NCBI GenBank assembly: GCA_002335945.1 | Contig: DDDD01000089.1 | Location: 1 to 14,792, forward strand | DNA length: 14,792 nt | Source: Porticoccaceae bacterium UBA1989 | Lineage (GTDB): Bacteria; Pseudomonadota; Gammaproteobacteria; Pseudomonadales; Porticoccaceae | Reading direction: 5' to 3' | Shown: positions 6,287 through 13,829 of the stretch, piece after piece | Layout: each line of letters opens with the position of its first letter | Position numbering within the stretch: position 1 is the stretch's first letter | The notes under the pieces: model-generated | Seen by the model: the letters and a program-made list of their open reading frames with translations, nothing else | Databases searched by the model: none | Told to the model about the DNA's origin: nothing | Position numbers and translations under genes: made by a program

Positions 6287-6880
6287 ATGGCTGATCGCAT
6301 TGCGACAGTGACGCGCAACACATTGGAATCACAGATAACAGTGACCGTAAATCTGGATGGAACAGGTAAGGCGAACTTTGCCACGCCGGTCCCTTTTCTA
6401 GAGCATATGATGGATCAAATTGCGCGCCACGGTTTAGTTGATCTGGATGTTCAGGCGACAGGTGACACCCACATTGACGATCACCACACGGTGGAAGATA
6501 TCGGCATTACCTTGGGTATGGCCGTTGCCGAAGCGATTGGTGACAAAAAAGGTCTGACCCGTTATGGCCATGCCTATGTGCCACTTGATGAAGCACTGTC
6601 CCGTGTGGTGATGGATTTTTCTGGTCGTCCCGGCCTGATTATGAAAGCAGACTTCGTGCGCAGCCATGTCGGTGGGTTTGATGTTGATCTGGCCCGCGAG
6701 TTTTTTCAAGGCTTTGTAAATCACGCCCTGGTATCCCTGCACATTGATAATCTGCGCGGCTCCAATGCCCACCATCAGGTTGAGACAATCTTTAAGGCCT
6801 TTGGTCGCGCGCTGCGTATGGCGGCATCTGCGGATGAGCGCATGGCCGGTGTAATGCCTTCTACAAAGGGTACTCTGTAA
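6287..6880 (+). CDS. hisB: Imidazoleglycerol-phosphate dehydratase HisB
   Basis: Catalyses the dehydration of imidazole glycerol phosphate to imidazole acetol phosphate in histidine biosynthesis. The protein has 197 residues, the length of the single-function bacterial enzyme without the phosphatase domain of the E. coli form. The ATG at 6287 is used because CTGGAG precedes it and the N-terminus MADRIATVTRNTLESQI is that of the family; the upstream in-frame ATG lacks both. The two metal-binding repeats are visible as DDHHTVED (64-71) and NAHHQVETIFKAFGRAL (160-176), with FLEHMMDQ at 38-45. Its last codons form the first unit of a 16-bp tandem repeat. hisH follows after 121 bases. Confidence 0.97.
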   Translation: MADRIATVTRNTLESQITVTVNLDGTGKANFATPVPFLEHMMDQIARHGLVDLDVQATGDTHIDDHHTVEDIGITLGMAVAEAIGDKKGLTRYGHAYVPLDEALSRVVMDFSGRPGLIMKADFVRSHVGGFDVDLAREFFQGFVNHALVSLHIDNLRGSNAHHQVETIFKAFGRALRMAASADERMAGVMPSTKGTL

Positions 6881-6970
6881 AAAGTGTACCCACGAGAAGG
6901 CGTACCCTCTAAAAAGTGCACCGACTAGAAAGCGAACCCACTAGAAAGTCTAGCCGCTAAAAAGAACCCC
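6860..6970 (+). repeat. Degenerate 16-bp tandem repeat, seven units
   Basis: Units start at 6860, 6876, 6892, 6908, 6924, 6940 and 6956. The first six are 16 bases and the last is 15. An approximate consensus is WCTARAAAGNGTACCC; the best-kept parts are CTAGAAAG or CTAAAAAG and the terminal ACCC. The first unit encodes the hisB C-terminus (STKGTL) and the rest fill most of the hisB-hisH gap. One unit contains the small hairpin CTAGA/TCTAG (6941-6953). No reading frame is kept open through the gap. Confidence 0.75.
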
Positions 6971-7001
6971 TTAATTTCCTGATAGCCTGTGATACCTATT
7001 T

Positions 7002-7652
7002 ATGAGTGATTTTCGTAGCCATATTGCCGTGATCGATTATGGAATGGGCAACCTCCATTCCGTCGCTAAAGCCCTAGAGCATGTATGCCCAGGTGCCAAG
7101 GTATCTATTACCGTCGATCCCGCCCTAATTGAAGATGCTGACCGTGTGGTGTTTCCCGGTGTGGGCGCGATTCGCGATTGCATGGGCGAGATTCAGCGCC
7201 TAAATGTTGGCGATGTGGTTAGCCAAGCAATGAAAACCAAGCCAGTGTTGGCCATCTGTGTGGGTATGCAGGCACTGATGCAGCACAGTGAAGAAAACGG
7301 CGGTGTCGACTGTCTGGGGCTGTTGCCCGGCCAGGTCAAATTCTTTGGTAATGATTTGGTTGACGAACAGGGTGCTAAGTTGAAAGTGCCACACATGGGA
7401 TGGAATAATGTCCACCAAACCATAGACCATCCATTGTGGCAGGGCATTGAGCAGAATAGTCCCTTCTACTTTGTGCACAGCTATTATGTGGACGCGCTCA
7501 ACAACCCCAATGTTTCAGGCATCTGCGACTATGGATCTGACTTTGCGGCAGCCCTCAGTTATAAAAACCTGTTTGCCGTGCAGTTCCACCCTGAAAAAAG
7601 TGCGGATGCCGGTCTCAAGTTACTGCGTAACTTTTGCCATTGGATGGGCTAG
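7002..7652 (+). CDS. hisH: Imidazole glycerol phosphate synthase, glutaminase subunit HisH
   Basis: Class I glutamine amidotransferase subunit that supplies ammonia to HisF for making imidazole glycerol phosphate and AICAR. The protein has 216 residues, as expected. It begins with the typical IAVIDYGMGNLHSVAKALEH (8-27). The oxyanion stretch is VVFPGVGA (49-56), the nucleophile Cys86 lies in ICVGMQALM, and His196 and Glu198 of FHPEKS complete the triad. The usual KVPHMGWNNV is at 128-137. No clear Shine-Dalgarno precedes the ATG. The usual partners hisA and hisF are not downstream: the next gene is a convergent acetyltransferase. HisF must therefore be encoded elsewhere for this subunit to work. 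Confidence 0.96.
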   Translation: MSDFRSHIAVIDYGMGNLHSVAKALEHVCPGAKVSITVDPALIEDADRVVFPGVGAIRDCMGEIQRLNVGDVVSQAMKTKPVLAICVGMQALMQHSEENGGVDCLGLLPGQVKFFGNDLVDEQGAKLKVPHMGWNNVHQTIDHPLWQGIEQNSPFYFVHSYYVDALNNPNVSGICDYGSDFAAALSYKNLFAVQFHPEKSADAGLKLLRNFCHWMG

Positions 7653-7688
7653 TACTCGGGCTTTTTAGTTCGCGTTAAATAGTTAGCC

Positions 7689-8138
7689 TTAAGCAGTCAG
7701 CTCTAGATAGTAACAGTAGAAATCATTATCGCGCTCGTAACCGAGTTTTTCATAGAGACCCTGGGCCGATACATTGTTTGTTGCAGTCTGCAACATAATC
7801 TCGCAGGCGCCGCTCTCTTCCGCCATCTGCTTGGCACTATCCATTAACTGCTGGCCTATTGCCGAGCGACGTGCCTCCGGTACGACAAATAAATCATATA
7901 ATATCCAGGTGTTTTTAAGGCTTAGTGAGCTAAACCCGGGATAGAGCTGGGTAAAACCAACAGGGGTTTCATTAAGCATGGCTAGAAAGATAACGCATTG
8001 ATTATTGGTTAGCCGTTCATACAGATAACTACGAAGTTGAGCGGGATCGGACTCGACCTTGTAAAAGGTTCTGTAGGCGGTAAATAGCGGAATAATCGTC
8101 TCGATATCCTCTATGCCCGCCTGTTTAATATGTACCAT
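7689..8138 (-). CDS. GNAT-family N-acetyltransferase
   Basis: A 149-residue cytoplasmic acetyltransferase using acetyl-CoA; the substrate is not predictable. The GNAT fold is seen from GFTQLYPGFSSLSLKNTWIL (61-80), then the beta4/alpha3 CoA-binding segment YDLFVVPEARRSAIGQQLMD (81-100). In that segment Ala93 stands where the first glycine of the Q/R-x-x-G-x-G/A motif is usual. Motif B, TNNVSAQGLYEKLGYE (120-135), follows. The sequence resembles small diamine- or amino-acid-acetylating GNATs. It converges on hisH with a 36-base gap and is divergent from the DUF2288 gene. Confidence 0.9.
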   Translation of the reverse strand: MVHIKQAGIEDIETIIPLFTAYRTFYKVESDPAQLRSYLYERLTNNQCVIFLAMLNETPVGFTQLYPGFSSLSLKNTWILYDLFVVPEARRSAIGQQLMDSAKQMAEESGACEIMLQTATNNVSAQGLYEKLGYERDNDFYCYYLELTA

Positions 8139-8177
8139 GGTTATTGCCCTTTATTGTTTTGCTTGGAAACCTTAACC

Positions 8178-8197
8178 GCAGTGTAATTGATTACTGC
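8178..8197. promoter_or_regulatory. Dyad in the divergent intergenic region
   Basis: GCAGT and ACTGC are separated by 10 bases, with a second overlapping dyad GTAAT/ATTAC inside. They lie between the divergent starts of the acetyltransferase (8138) and DUF2288 (8264) genes. This could be an operator, but the arms are short and chance is possible. Confidence 0.2.
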
Positions 8198-8263
8198 ACT
8201 CTAGCCCTTTATCCTTGCGACCTGCTTCATACCGACCGACCACTTAATTATTAGAATATTAAA

Positions 8264-8599
8264 ATGACCGATAAAACTGAAACAGCTGAAGTAACAGACG
8301 TGACAGACCGGCAGGCCCTGATTGCCCGGCTCAATAGCGAGACCGCCAAAATCAGTTGGCAAGAGCTGCAAAAGCATTATGCCTCTGGCAATGTGCTGGG
8401 GGTGGCTGCCGGCGCCGATCTCATTAAAGTGGCTATCGCCTTAAATGAAGATAATGCCACACTGATACAGACCTGGCTCAGCGATAAGTCAGTCTTTGAG
8501 ATTACTGATCGGCAGGCGATGGAATGGTTTAATAATCAGACCACACTTTGGGCGTTGGTTATTCCACCCTTTGTTCTAGTGCAGGAGCCTAAAACCTAG
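8264..8599 (+). CDS. DUF2288 family protein
   Basis: A 111-residue acidic, soluble protein of unknown function. The pattern AKISWQELQKHYASGNVLGV (33-52), then DLIKVAIALNEDN, TWLSDKSVFEITDRQAMEWF and the ending LWALVIPPFVLVQEP, is what I recognise from DUF2288, common in Gammaproteobacteria. No signal peptide or membrane segment is seen. The ATG at 8264 has no clear ribosome binding site. It is monocistronic as far as can be seen, converging on the TetR-family gene 82 bases downstream. Confidence 0.85.
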   Translation: MTDKTETAEVTDVTDRQALIARLNSETAKISWQELQKHYASGNVLGVAAGADLIKVAIALNEDNATLIQTWLSDKSVFEITDRQAMEWFNNQTTLWALVIPPFVLVQEPKT

Positions 8600-8681
8600 A
8601 GTTCTGACTTTTTTGTAATAACTAATGAAGCAGGGATTTTTCTCAGATAGACAGGTTGGCCTTAAGTGCCATTCCACATTG

Positions 8682-9350
8682 TTAGTTTTTACTGAGTTCT
8701 TCGATTTTTTCGCACAATCGTTGATAAAAATCGGGCCTGGCATCGGCAGCGTAAGTCATGTACATGCCTATCAACACCTGAGTGCGATAGCGCTTCAAAT
8801 CTATATATCCATTTACCCAGTCCTGACGAGCGAGCCTCTGGCACGCGAAAAGCTGCTCGGCAAGCTTAGCTGTTTCGATATTACCGTGCAGAAACCCATT
8901 TTCTTTGGCAGCAGCGCAGATACGTTGAGCTATTTGCATAGACTGACGGAAAATACCGGTTGGCAGCTCATGGTCGAATAATTTTGTTCGATCGCCAGCT
9001 ATAAAAGCGGCGCGGTAAAAGGCTTCATCTTTTGCATATAGTTGCAGTAAATTGTCGATAAAAACCTCCCCACCCTCGATAGGGTCGGACACGTCAGGGT
9101 TCGACATCGCGACACCTATCTTCACAACCATATCCGCAACAAGCTCTTGAAAAACATCAGCCTTCTTGCCAAATAGGTTGTGAATGGTAGGCGTAGATAC
9201 TTCAGCCTCTAAAGCAAGCTGACTTAGAGTGAATGCATCAAAGCCCTGTGAGGCAATCAAATGACGAGCCACATGTAGGATACGTTGGCGACGTAATAGT
9301 TTGTTCGCTTGGCGGGTAGTATTCCCCCTAGCAATGACTGGATTGCCCAT
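8682..9350 (-). CDS. TetR-family transcriptional regulator
   Basis: A 222-residue DNA-binding regulator, a typical length. The N-terminal helix-turn-helix domain is clear: RRQRILHVARHLIASQGFDAF (20-40), then LSQLALEAEVSTPTIHNLFGKKADVF (42-67). The C-terminal ligand domain has no recognisable subclass. The ATG at 9348-9350 has AAGG upstream. It is divergent from the PhyH dioxygenase gene (94 bases between starts), with a 34-bp inverted repeat between them, so it most likely represses that gene cluster and itself. The ligand may be a substrate or acyl-CoA intermediate of the cluster; this is inference from position. Confidence 0.93.
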   Translation of the reverse strand: MGNPVIARGNTTRQANKLLRRQRILHVARHLIASQGFDAFTLSQLALEAEVSTPTIHNLFGKKADVFQELVADMVVKIGVAMSNPDVSDPIEGGEVFIDNLLQLYAKDEAFYRAAFIAGDRTKLFDHELPTGIFRQSMQIAQRICAAAKENGFLHGNIETAKLAEQLFACQRLARQDWVNGYIDLKRYRTQVLIGMYMTYAADARPDFYQRLCEKIEELSKN

Positions 9351-9383
9351 TAATCGACCTTAGCAAAAATGCTTGACCACAGA

Positions 9384-9417
9384 TTTTAGTATGCATTAAA
9401 CTTGTTGCATACTAAAA
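9384..9417. promoter_or_regulatory. Probable TetR-family operator
   Basis: TTTTAGTATGCA (9384-9395) and TGCATACTAAAA (9406-9417) are a perfect 12-bp inverted repeat with a 10-bp spacer, giving 22 bp between arm centres, about two helical turns. It lies between the divergent regulator and dioxygenase genes. A -35-like TTGACC (9373-9378) with a weak -10 at 17 bases (9396-9401) would place the plus-strand promoter across the site, fitting repression. Confidence 0.8.
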
Positions 9418-9444
9418 AGTGTAAATATTAGCAAAGGTCTAATT

Positions 9445-10617
9445 ATGAAACAAGATATCAGTCAATCAATTGCAGCTTGCGCTGCCCACTATGGCGAAGA
9501 CGCCGATGCCATGCGTGATTACCTAGTGGAGGGTGAACGAAACGCCTACCTTATAAATAACCGCGGAGAGATTCGCTTTGATGACAACGGTGACTTAGCT
9601 CAAGATATTTTGGATGCCTACTCTAAATATGGCTTTTATGTGTTTGAGGGGGTGTTAGCTGAAGACGAGCTGGACGATATAAAAACTGATCTGCACGCCA
9701 TACGTGAAGCCTATCCTTCAGAGCCTAACGGTAAACTCACGAAAGACGGTAAGCCGGCTCTAGGAGCAGATTGCCTTGGCCCCAACCTTGTATGGTCAAA
9801 GCCATTGGGTGACCCATTGGGAGGCACAGCGCTGGCCAATGGACGTCATCAGGTGAAGCTATTTGAACCTCAGGCGAGCGAACAGGCGCCAGAGTTTTCA
9901 CCGTTTATTTTATTGGGCTCGCTGCAATTTTCTGAAAGCTGTTTGCGTGTTTACGGCCATCCGCAGCTGTTACGTGTAGCCGAGACAATCAATGGTAAGG
10001 ATTTTGCCCCATTCAACGAAAGTCTATTTATCAAGGATCCAGGTATTGGCGCTGCAGTATCATGGCACCAAGATGGTAATACCCATTGGAACAGTAAGGA
10101 TTTTGACGAAGGCATTCATGGTTTTAATTTTATGGCCCAAGTTTATGGTAGCACCGCAGTCAATGGCGTTTGGGTAAAGCCCGGCAGTCATAAGGTGGGC
10201 AAAATTGATATTAAAAAGCTGGTGCAAGAGTCTGGCAGTGAACGCATAGAAGGGATGGTGCCACTGGTCTGTAACCCCGGCGATGTCATCATCTGTAATC
10301 GCCAGCTGCTTCACGGATCATTTCCTAACTGCGGTTTTGAAACAAGAGTCACGGTAAATTTCGGCTTTCACCGCCGTTCATCAGTATTAGGAATTCAAGG
10401 ACCCGGATTGTATAGCGAGCCTATGTTTTATGATGAGGCCCTAATCGATGAGCGTTCGAAGCCGCTGGGTTATGCTATCGATGCACGCAAGCAACGTTTC
10501 CCTGAAGAAGTAGCATATCAGTATCGACCGTTTATCGATTCAGGCAAAACCTTTCATTGGAATGATTCCGTGAAGGCGGAGTTAAAAGATTACAACCTGC
10601 GTGATCTCAGTATTTAA
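9445..10617 (+). CDS. Phytanoyl-CoA dioxygenase (PhyH) family Fe(II)/2-oxoglutarate oxygenase
   Basis: A 390-residue non-haem iron oxygenase that would hydroxylate a substrate with O2 and 2-oxoglutarate. The jelly-roll metal site is visible: His208 and Asp210 in VSWHQDGNTHW, the distal His290 in RQLLHGSFPN, and Arg301 in ETRVTVNFGFH for the 2-oxoglutarate carboxylate. NPGDVIICN (277-285) and VWVKPGSHK (242-250) are typical of PhyH proteins. The N-terminal 60 residues are an extra helical region. It is longer than the 280-300-residue minimal members. The ATG has AAAGG upstream. As first gene after the operator, it probably leads the regulated cluster. The substrate is unknown; an acyl-CoA or a free alkyl/terpenoid acid is possible given the acyl-CoA dehydrogenase downstream. 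Confidence 0.9.
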   Translation: MKQDISQSIAACAAHYGEDADAMRDYLVEGERNAYLINNRGEIRFDDNGDLAQDILDAYSKYGFYVFEGVLAEDELDDIKTDLHAIREAYPSEPNGKLTKDGKPALGADCLGPNLVWSKPLGDPLGGTALANGRHQVKLFEPQASEQAPEFSPFILLGSLQFSESCLRVYGHPQLLRVAETINGKDFAPFNESLFIKDPGIGAAVSWHQDGNTHWNSKDFDEGIHGFNFMAQVYGSTAVNGVWVKPGSHKVGKIDIKKLVQESGSERIEGMVPLVCNPGDVIICNRQLLHGSFPNCGFETRVTVNFGFHRRSSVLGIQGPGLYSEPMFYDEALIDERSKPLGYAIDARKQRFPEEVAYQYRPFIDSGKTFHWNDSVKAELKDYNLRDLSI

Positions 10618-10655
10618 TGCTGGGCTTTGGCTCTCTAGGGAAGGCGCGGTAATTA

Positions 10656-10667
10656 TCGGCATGCCGA
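10656..10667. repeat. 12-bp perfect palindrome between dioxygenase and reductase genes
   Basis: TCGGCATGCCGA is self-complementary and lies in the 99-base gap before the reductase start. It is too short and lacks a T run, so it is not a terminator. It could be a regulator site or chance. Confidence 0.25.
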
Positions 10668-10716
10668 ATCGAAAGGGCTCATAACAGGCGTCGAGTAGAA
10701 CGCTATGAGAGGGAAT

Positions 10717-11691
10717 ATGCAATTGGCAATTTTTGGTGCGGGCTCAACCGGCTGTTATCTCGGGGGGCTGTTACAACTGTGCGGCCATGAGGTCAGTCTT
10801 ATCTGTCGCGAGCGTATTCGTTGTTCGATCTTGGATGCCGGTGGTATAACACTTACCGACTACCAGGGCCAGAATGAAAAGGTTATGCCAACTGCGCTGA
10901 TAACCCAGCTGACAGATGAAACATTTGATGCAGTGTTCGTGACGCTGAAATGTCATCAGCTCGAGACTGTACTGTCGGATTTGCAGCAGCTTGCTGAAGA
11001 TGGAGCGGAGCTAATTTTTATGCAAAATGGCCTCGATAGCCTAGAGCTCATTCGGCACCATTTGCCAAGCCAGAAAGTGAAGCAGGGCATCACGCCTTTT
11101 AATATATTGAGTCAGGACAATGCGCATTTTCATCGGGGCACTGAGGGCAAATTTCTGTTTCATCGAACCCCAGTGACAGAACAGCTTGCCAAGCAACTCG
11201 GCGGCATTGGTTTTCCCTGTGAACTGCATGTCGATATGCAATCTATGATCTACGGAAAATTACTGCTTAATTTGAACAATGCGCTCAATGCGATTGCAGA
11301 TCAGCCTATAAAAACTCAGCTTGAAAACCATAAGCTGCGAAAGGTTTATGCTGCAGCCCAGCGTGAATGGCTGGCAGTAGCAGCGATGGAAGGAGTTGAA
11401 CTGGCACAATTTACTGCGGTAAAGCCGTCCTGGATGCCGATTATCCTGAGCTTGCCAAACTGGATATTCCTACATCTGGCCAAGACGATGCTAGATATTG
11501 ATCCTCACGCCCGCTCGTCGATGTGGGAGGATATCCAAATAGGTAGAAAAACTGAAATTGAGTTTCTCAATGAGGCCGTTGCCAACCGAGCTGAGGCATT
11601 GGGTATTGAGGCGCCGATAAACCGAAAAATAAGCGCTCTGATTAACAGCCTCGAGCAGGGTCAAAGTGTGTCTTTGGATCGACTTTATTAA
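10717..11691 (+). CDS. Ketopantoate reductase (ApbA/PanE) family dehydrogenase
   Basis: A 324-residue NAD(P)H-dependent oxidoreductase of the 2-dehydropantoate 2-reductase family. The start at 10717 places the Rossmann strand MQLAIFGAGSTGCYLGG at the N-terminus; an ATG 12 bases upstream adds four residues and cannot be excluded. GAGSTG (7-12) is the dinucleotide motif, MQNGLDSLE (102-110) and KLLLNLNNALNAI (181-193, candidate catalytic Lys181) match the family, and SSMWEDIQIGRKTEIEFLNEAV (267-288) is the C-terminal substrate-binding signature. A true panE role is not assured: the gene lies in a regulated degradative cluster and not beside panB/panC, so it may reduce or oxidise another 2-oxo/2-hydroxy acid. 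Confidence 0.87.
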   Translation: MQLAIFGAGSTGCYLGGLLQLCGHEVSLICRERIRCSILDAGGITLTDYQGQNEKVMPTALITQLTDETFDAVFVTLKCHQLETVLSDLQQLAEDGAELIFMQNGLDSLELIRHHLPSQKVKQGITPFNILSQDNAHFHRGTEGKFLFHRTPVTEQLAKQLGGIGFPCELHVDMQSMIYGKLLLNLNNALNAIADQPIKTQLENHKLRKVYAAAQREWLAVAAMEGVELAQFTAVKPSWMPIILSLPNWIFLHLAKTMLDIDPHARSSMWEDIQIGRKTEIEFLNEAVANRAEALGIEAPINRKISALINSLEQGQSVSLDRLY

Positions 11692-11798
11692 CTCAATGTC
11701 TGCAGTTGCGCCTTAGCAAGCAATGGAATAACAGGGAATACCAACTATACTTTGGGATTAGGTAATTTTGCCTTTTGTTTTAGTGCGCAACCCTGCCT

Positions 11799-11811
11799 CC
11801 TAGTTTCTAGG
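11799..11811. other. Small hairpin in the reductase / acyl-CoA dehydrogenase gap
   Basis: CCTAG-TTT-CTAGG forms a perfect five-pair hairpin 30 bases before the acyl-CoA dehydrogenase start. The 150-base gap (11692-11841) is the longest within the cluster and also holds a -10-like TATACT (11746-11751) with no convincing -35. It may carry an internal promoter or processing site. No terminator is seen. Confidence 0.25.
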
Positions 11812-11841
11812 CACAGTCAACCATAGCAAAGGAGATGCTAT

Positions 11842-12999
11842 ATGCATTTACAGCTCAGTGAAGAGCAGCAGTTTATTCAGGCTACAGCGCGGCGTTTTTC
11901 TACAGATGAACTATTTCCTATCGCAGCCCAGCTCGATATCGGTCAAGGCCGAGCGCTATTATTGGCCAACTTACAAAAACTTGCTGATTTAGGCTTTATG
12001 GGACTCAATATCTCGGCCGAATATGGCGGTACAGAGGCTGGGTCGGTCGCCTTCAGTGTGGCGCTGACAGAATTGGGCCGCGCCTGCGCCTCGACAGCAG
12101 TGACAGTGTCAGTGACCAATATGGTGGGCGAAGTCATCCAGGCTTGCGGCACCGAACAACAAAAACAAAATTACCTACCCAAGCTCTGTTCTGGTGAATA
12201 TCCGGCAGGTGGCTTTTGCCTAACTGAATCGGTTGCAGGCTCGGACCCCGCTGGAATGAAGACTCGTGCTGTTAAAGAGGGCGATAGCTGGGTGCTTAAT
12301 GGTACCAAACTTTACATCACCAGCGCCGAATACGCAGGTCTGTTTGTGGTTTGGGCCGTCACAGATGCCGAGGCAGCCAAGGGCAAAGGCATTACCTGCT
12401 TTTTAGTCGAAGCAAATAACCCCGGACTATCCATTGGCAAAGCCGAGCATAAGATGGGCCAAAAAGGCTCGTCTACGAATGAGGTGCTGTTTACCGATTG
12501 CCGCATACCAGCTGGTTCTATTTTAGGAACTGAAAATCAGGGCTTTAAAATTGCGGTGGGCGAGTTGGCGGGTGGTCGCATTGGAGTAGGGTCATTTGCT
12601 TTGGGGATAGGTTTGGCTGCCATGGATTATGCGCGGCAACATATTACCGAGCGTCAGCAGTTTGGCCAGGCCATTTCAAACTTCCAGGGGCTGCAATGGA
12701 TGCTGGCTGATCGTTACACCGAATTAGAAGCCGCGCGATTATTATTAATGCAGGCAGCTTCCCGAAAAGAGCAGGGTTTAAGCTTTTCGAAAGAGGCCTC
12801 TATGGCCAAGGTTTTTTCAAGTGAAAAAGCCAATGCAGCTTGCTACACGGCCTTACAGCTTTTAGGTGGCAATGGTTACAGTGCCGAATATCCATTAGAA
12901 CGCTGGTCGCGAGATGCGCGCATAACAAGTATTTATGAGGGCACCAGTGAAATTCAGCGGATTATTATTGCCCGCGAATTATTAAATGAGATTCTTTAA
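11842..12999 (+). CDS. Acyl-CoA dehydrogenase (short/medium-chain type)
   Basis: A 385-residue FAD enzyme that introduces the alpha,beta double bond into an acyl-CoA and passes electrons to ETF. Length and order of domains are standard: an N-terminal helical domain, a central beta domain with GGFCLTESVAGSDPAG (123-138) and KLYITSAEYAGLFVVWA (156-172), and a C-terminal domain with ERQQFGQAISNFQGLQW (270-286). The signature LLGGNGYSAEYPLERWSRD (340-358) leads to IYEGTSEIQR, with Glu366 at the catalytic-base position used by short-, medium- and branched-chain enzymes. A strong AAGGAG precedes the ATG. The SDR gene follows after 24 bases. Chain length or branching preference cannot be read reliably. 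Confidence 0.96.
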   Translation: MHLQLSEEQQFIQATARRFSTDELFPIAAQLDIGQGRALLLANLQKLADLGFMGLNISAEYGGTEAGSVAFSVALTELGRACASTAVTVSVTNMVGEVIQACGTEQQKQNYLPKLCSGEYPAGGFCLTESVAGSDPAGMKTRAVKEGDSWVLNGTKLYITSAEYAGLFVVWAVTDAEAAKGKGITCFLVEANNPGLSIGKAEHKMGQKGSSTNEVLFTDCRIPAGSILGTENQGFKIAVGELAGGRIGVGSFALGIGLAAMDYARQHITERQQFGQAISNFQGLQWMLADRYTELEAARLLLMQAASRKEQGLSFSKEASMAKVFSSEKANAACYTALQLLGGNGYSAEYPLERWSRDARITSIYEGTSEIQRIIIARELLNEIL

Positions 13000-13023
13000 A
13001 AAATTTAAAATTGGGAGAGCGAG

Positions 13024-13797
13024 ATGGACCTACATAATAAAGTAGCAGTGGTAACTGGTGGAGGCTCAGGCCTTGGTCGAGCAGCGGCACAGGCACTGGT
13101 CGACGGTGGCGCAACGGTTGTCATTATTGATATGAATGCAGAGGCCTGTGCCAAAGCAGTCGCAGAGCTTGGCGCTGAAAAAGCGAATTTTATCCAACTA
13201 GATGTGTCCAGTGGCCCTGATGTTGAAGCCGCGTTTAATAAAATTAAAGCAGACCTAGGACGTGTTGATATCTGCGTCAACTGTGCCGGTATTGGCATTG
13301 CCGTAAAAACGATTGATCGCGAAGGCCAGCCCCATGATCTAGATCTTTACCGCAAAGTAATTGAGGTCAACCTGATTGGTACCTTTAATATTTCTCGCTG
13401 TGCTGCCGCCGCTATGGCCCTTAACGAGCCAGATGAAAAAGCTGAAAAAGGTGTCATTATTAATACCGCTTCTATTGCCGCCTTTGATGGCCAGATGGGG
13501 CAGGCCGCTTATTCTGCAACCAAAGGTGGCATCGTAGGAATGACCTTGCCGATGGCCCGCGATCTAGCCAGTCAGGGTATTCGTGTCAACACCATCGCCC
13601 CCGGTGTAATGGCGACTCCATTGATGATGGGTATGCCACAGCCGGTTCAGGATGGTATTGTGAGCAATATTCCGTTCCCTAAACGATTGGGCGAACCTTC
13701 AGAATTTGGCCTTTTAGTAGCCCATATGGTTGAGAATAGTTACCTCAATGGCGAGACCATTCGTTTGGATGGCGCTGTGAGAATGCAGCCCCGTTAA
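13024..13797 (+). CDS. Short-chain dehydrogenase, HSD10-like 3-hydroxyacyl-CoA dehydrogenase
   Basis: A 257-residue classical SDR. TGGGSGLG (11-18) binds the dinucleotide, Asp36 at the end of beta2 indicates NAD(H), Asp60 sits in QLDVSS, and NCAG is at 86-89. The catalytic set is Asn116, Ser150, Tyr163 and Lys167 (YSATKGG). The long insert around 133-143 before VIINTASIAAFDGQMGQ, the IAPGVMATPLMMGMP loop and the ending LNGETIRLDGAVRMQPR resemble type 10 3-hydroxyacyl-CoA / 2-methyl-3-hydroxybutyryl-CoA dehydrogenases. With the acyl-CoA dehydrogenase directly upstream, it would oxidise a 3-hydroxyacyl-CoA after hydration. A good GGGAGAG binding site lies upstream. Exact substrate unknown. Confidence 0.93.
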   Translation: MDLHNKVAVVTGGGSGLGRAAAQALVDGGATVVIIDMNAEACAKAVAELGAEKANFIQLDVSSGPDVEAAFNKIKADLGRVDICVNCAGIGIAVKTIDREGQPHDLDLYRKVIEVNLIGTFNISRCAAAAMALNEPDEKAEKGVIINTASIAAFDGQMGQAAYSATKGGIVGMTLPMARDLASQGIRVNTIAPGVMATPLMMGMPQPVQDGIVSNIPFPKRLGEPSEFGLLVAHMVENSYLNGETIRLDGAVRMQPR

Positions 13798-13829
13798 TCA
13801 TAAATAGAGCGTAAAAGAGATAATTAATA

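Noticed and set aside
7193..7478. Two long minus-strand frames inside hisH
   Set aside because: Antisense to a well-supported hisH; no family resemblance or ribosome binding site.
7653..7688. Terminator between hisH and the convergent acetyltransferase gene
   Set aside because: There is a short T run (GGGCTTTTT) but no stem of useful length before it.
8625..8981. Plus-strand frame of 118 codons opposite the TetR gene
   Set aside because: Mostly antisense to a convincing TetR protein; translation shows no domain.
13005..13298. Minus-strand frame of 97 codons opposite the SDR start
   Set aside because: Low-complexity Ala/Ser/Pro product, typical of the antisense of a glycine- and alanine-rich Rossmann fold.
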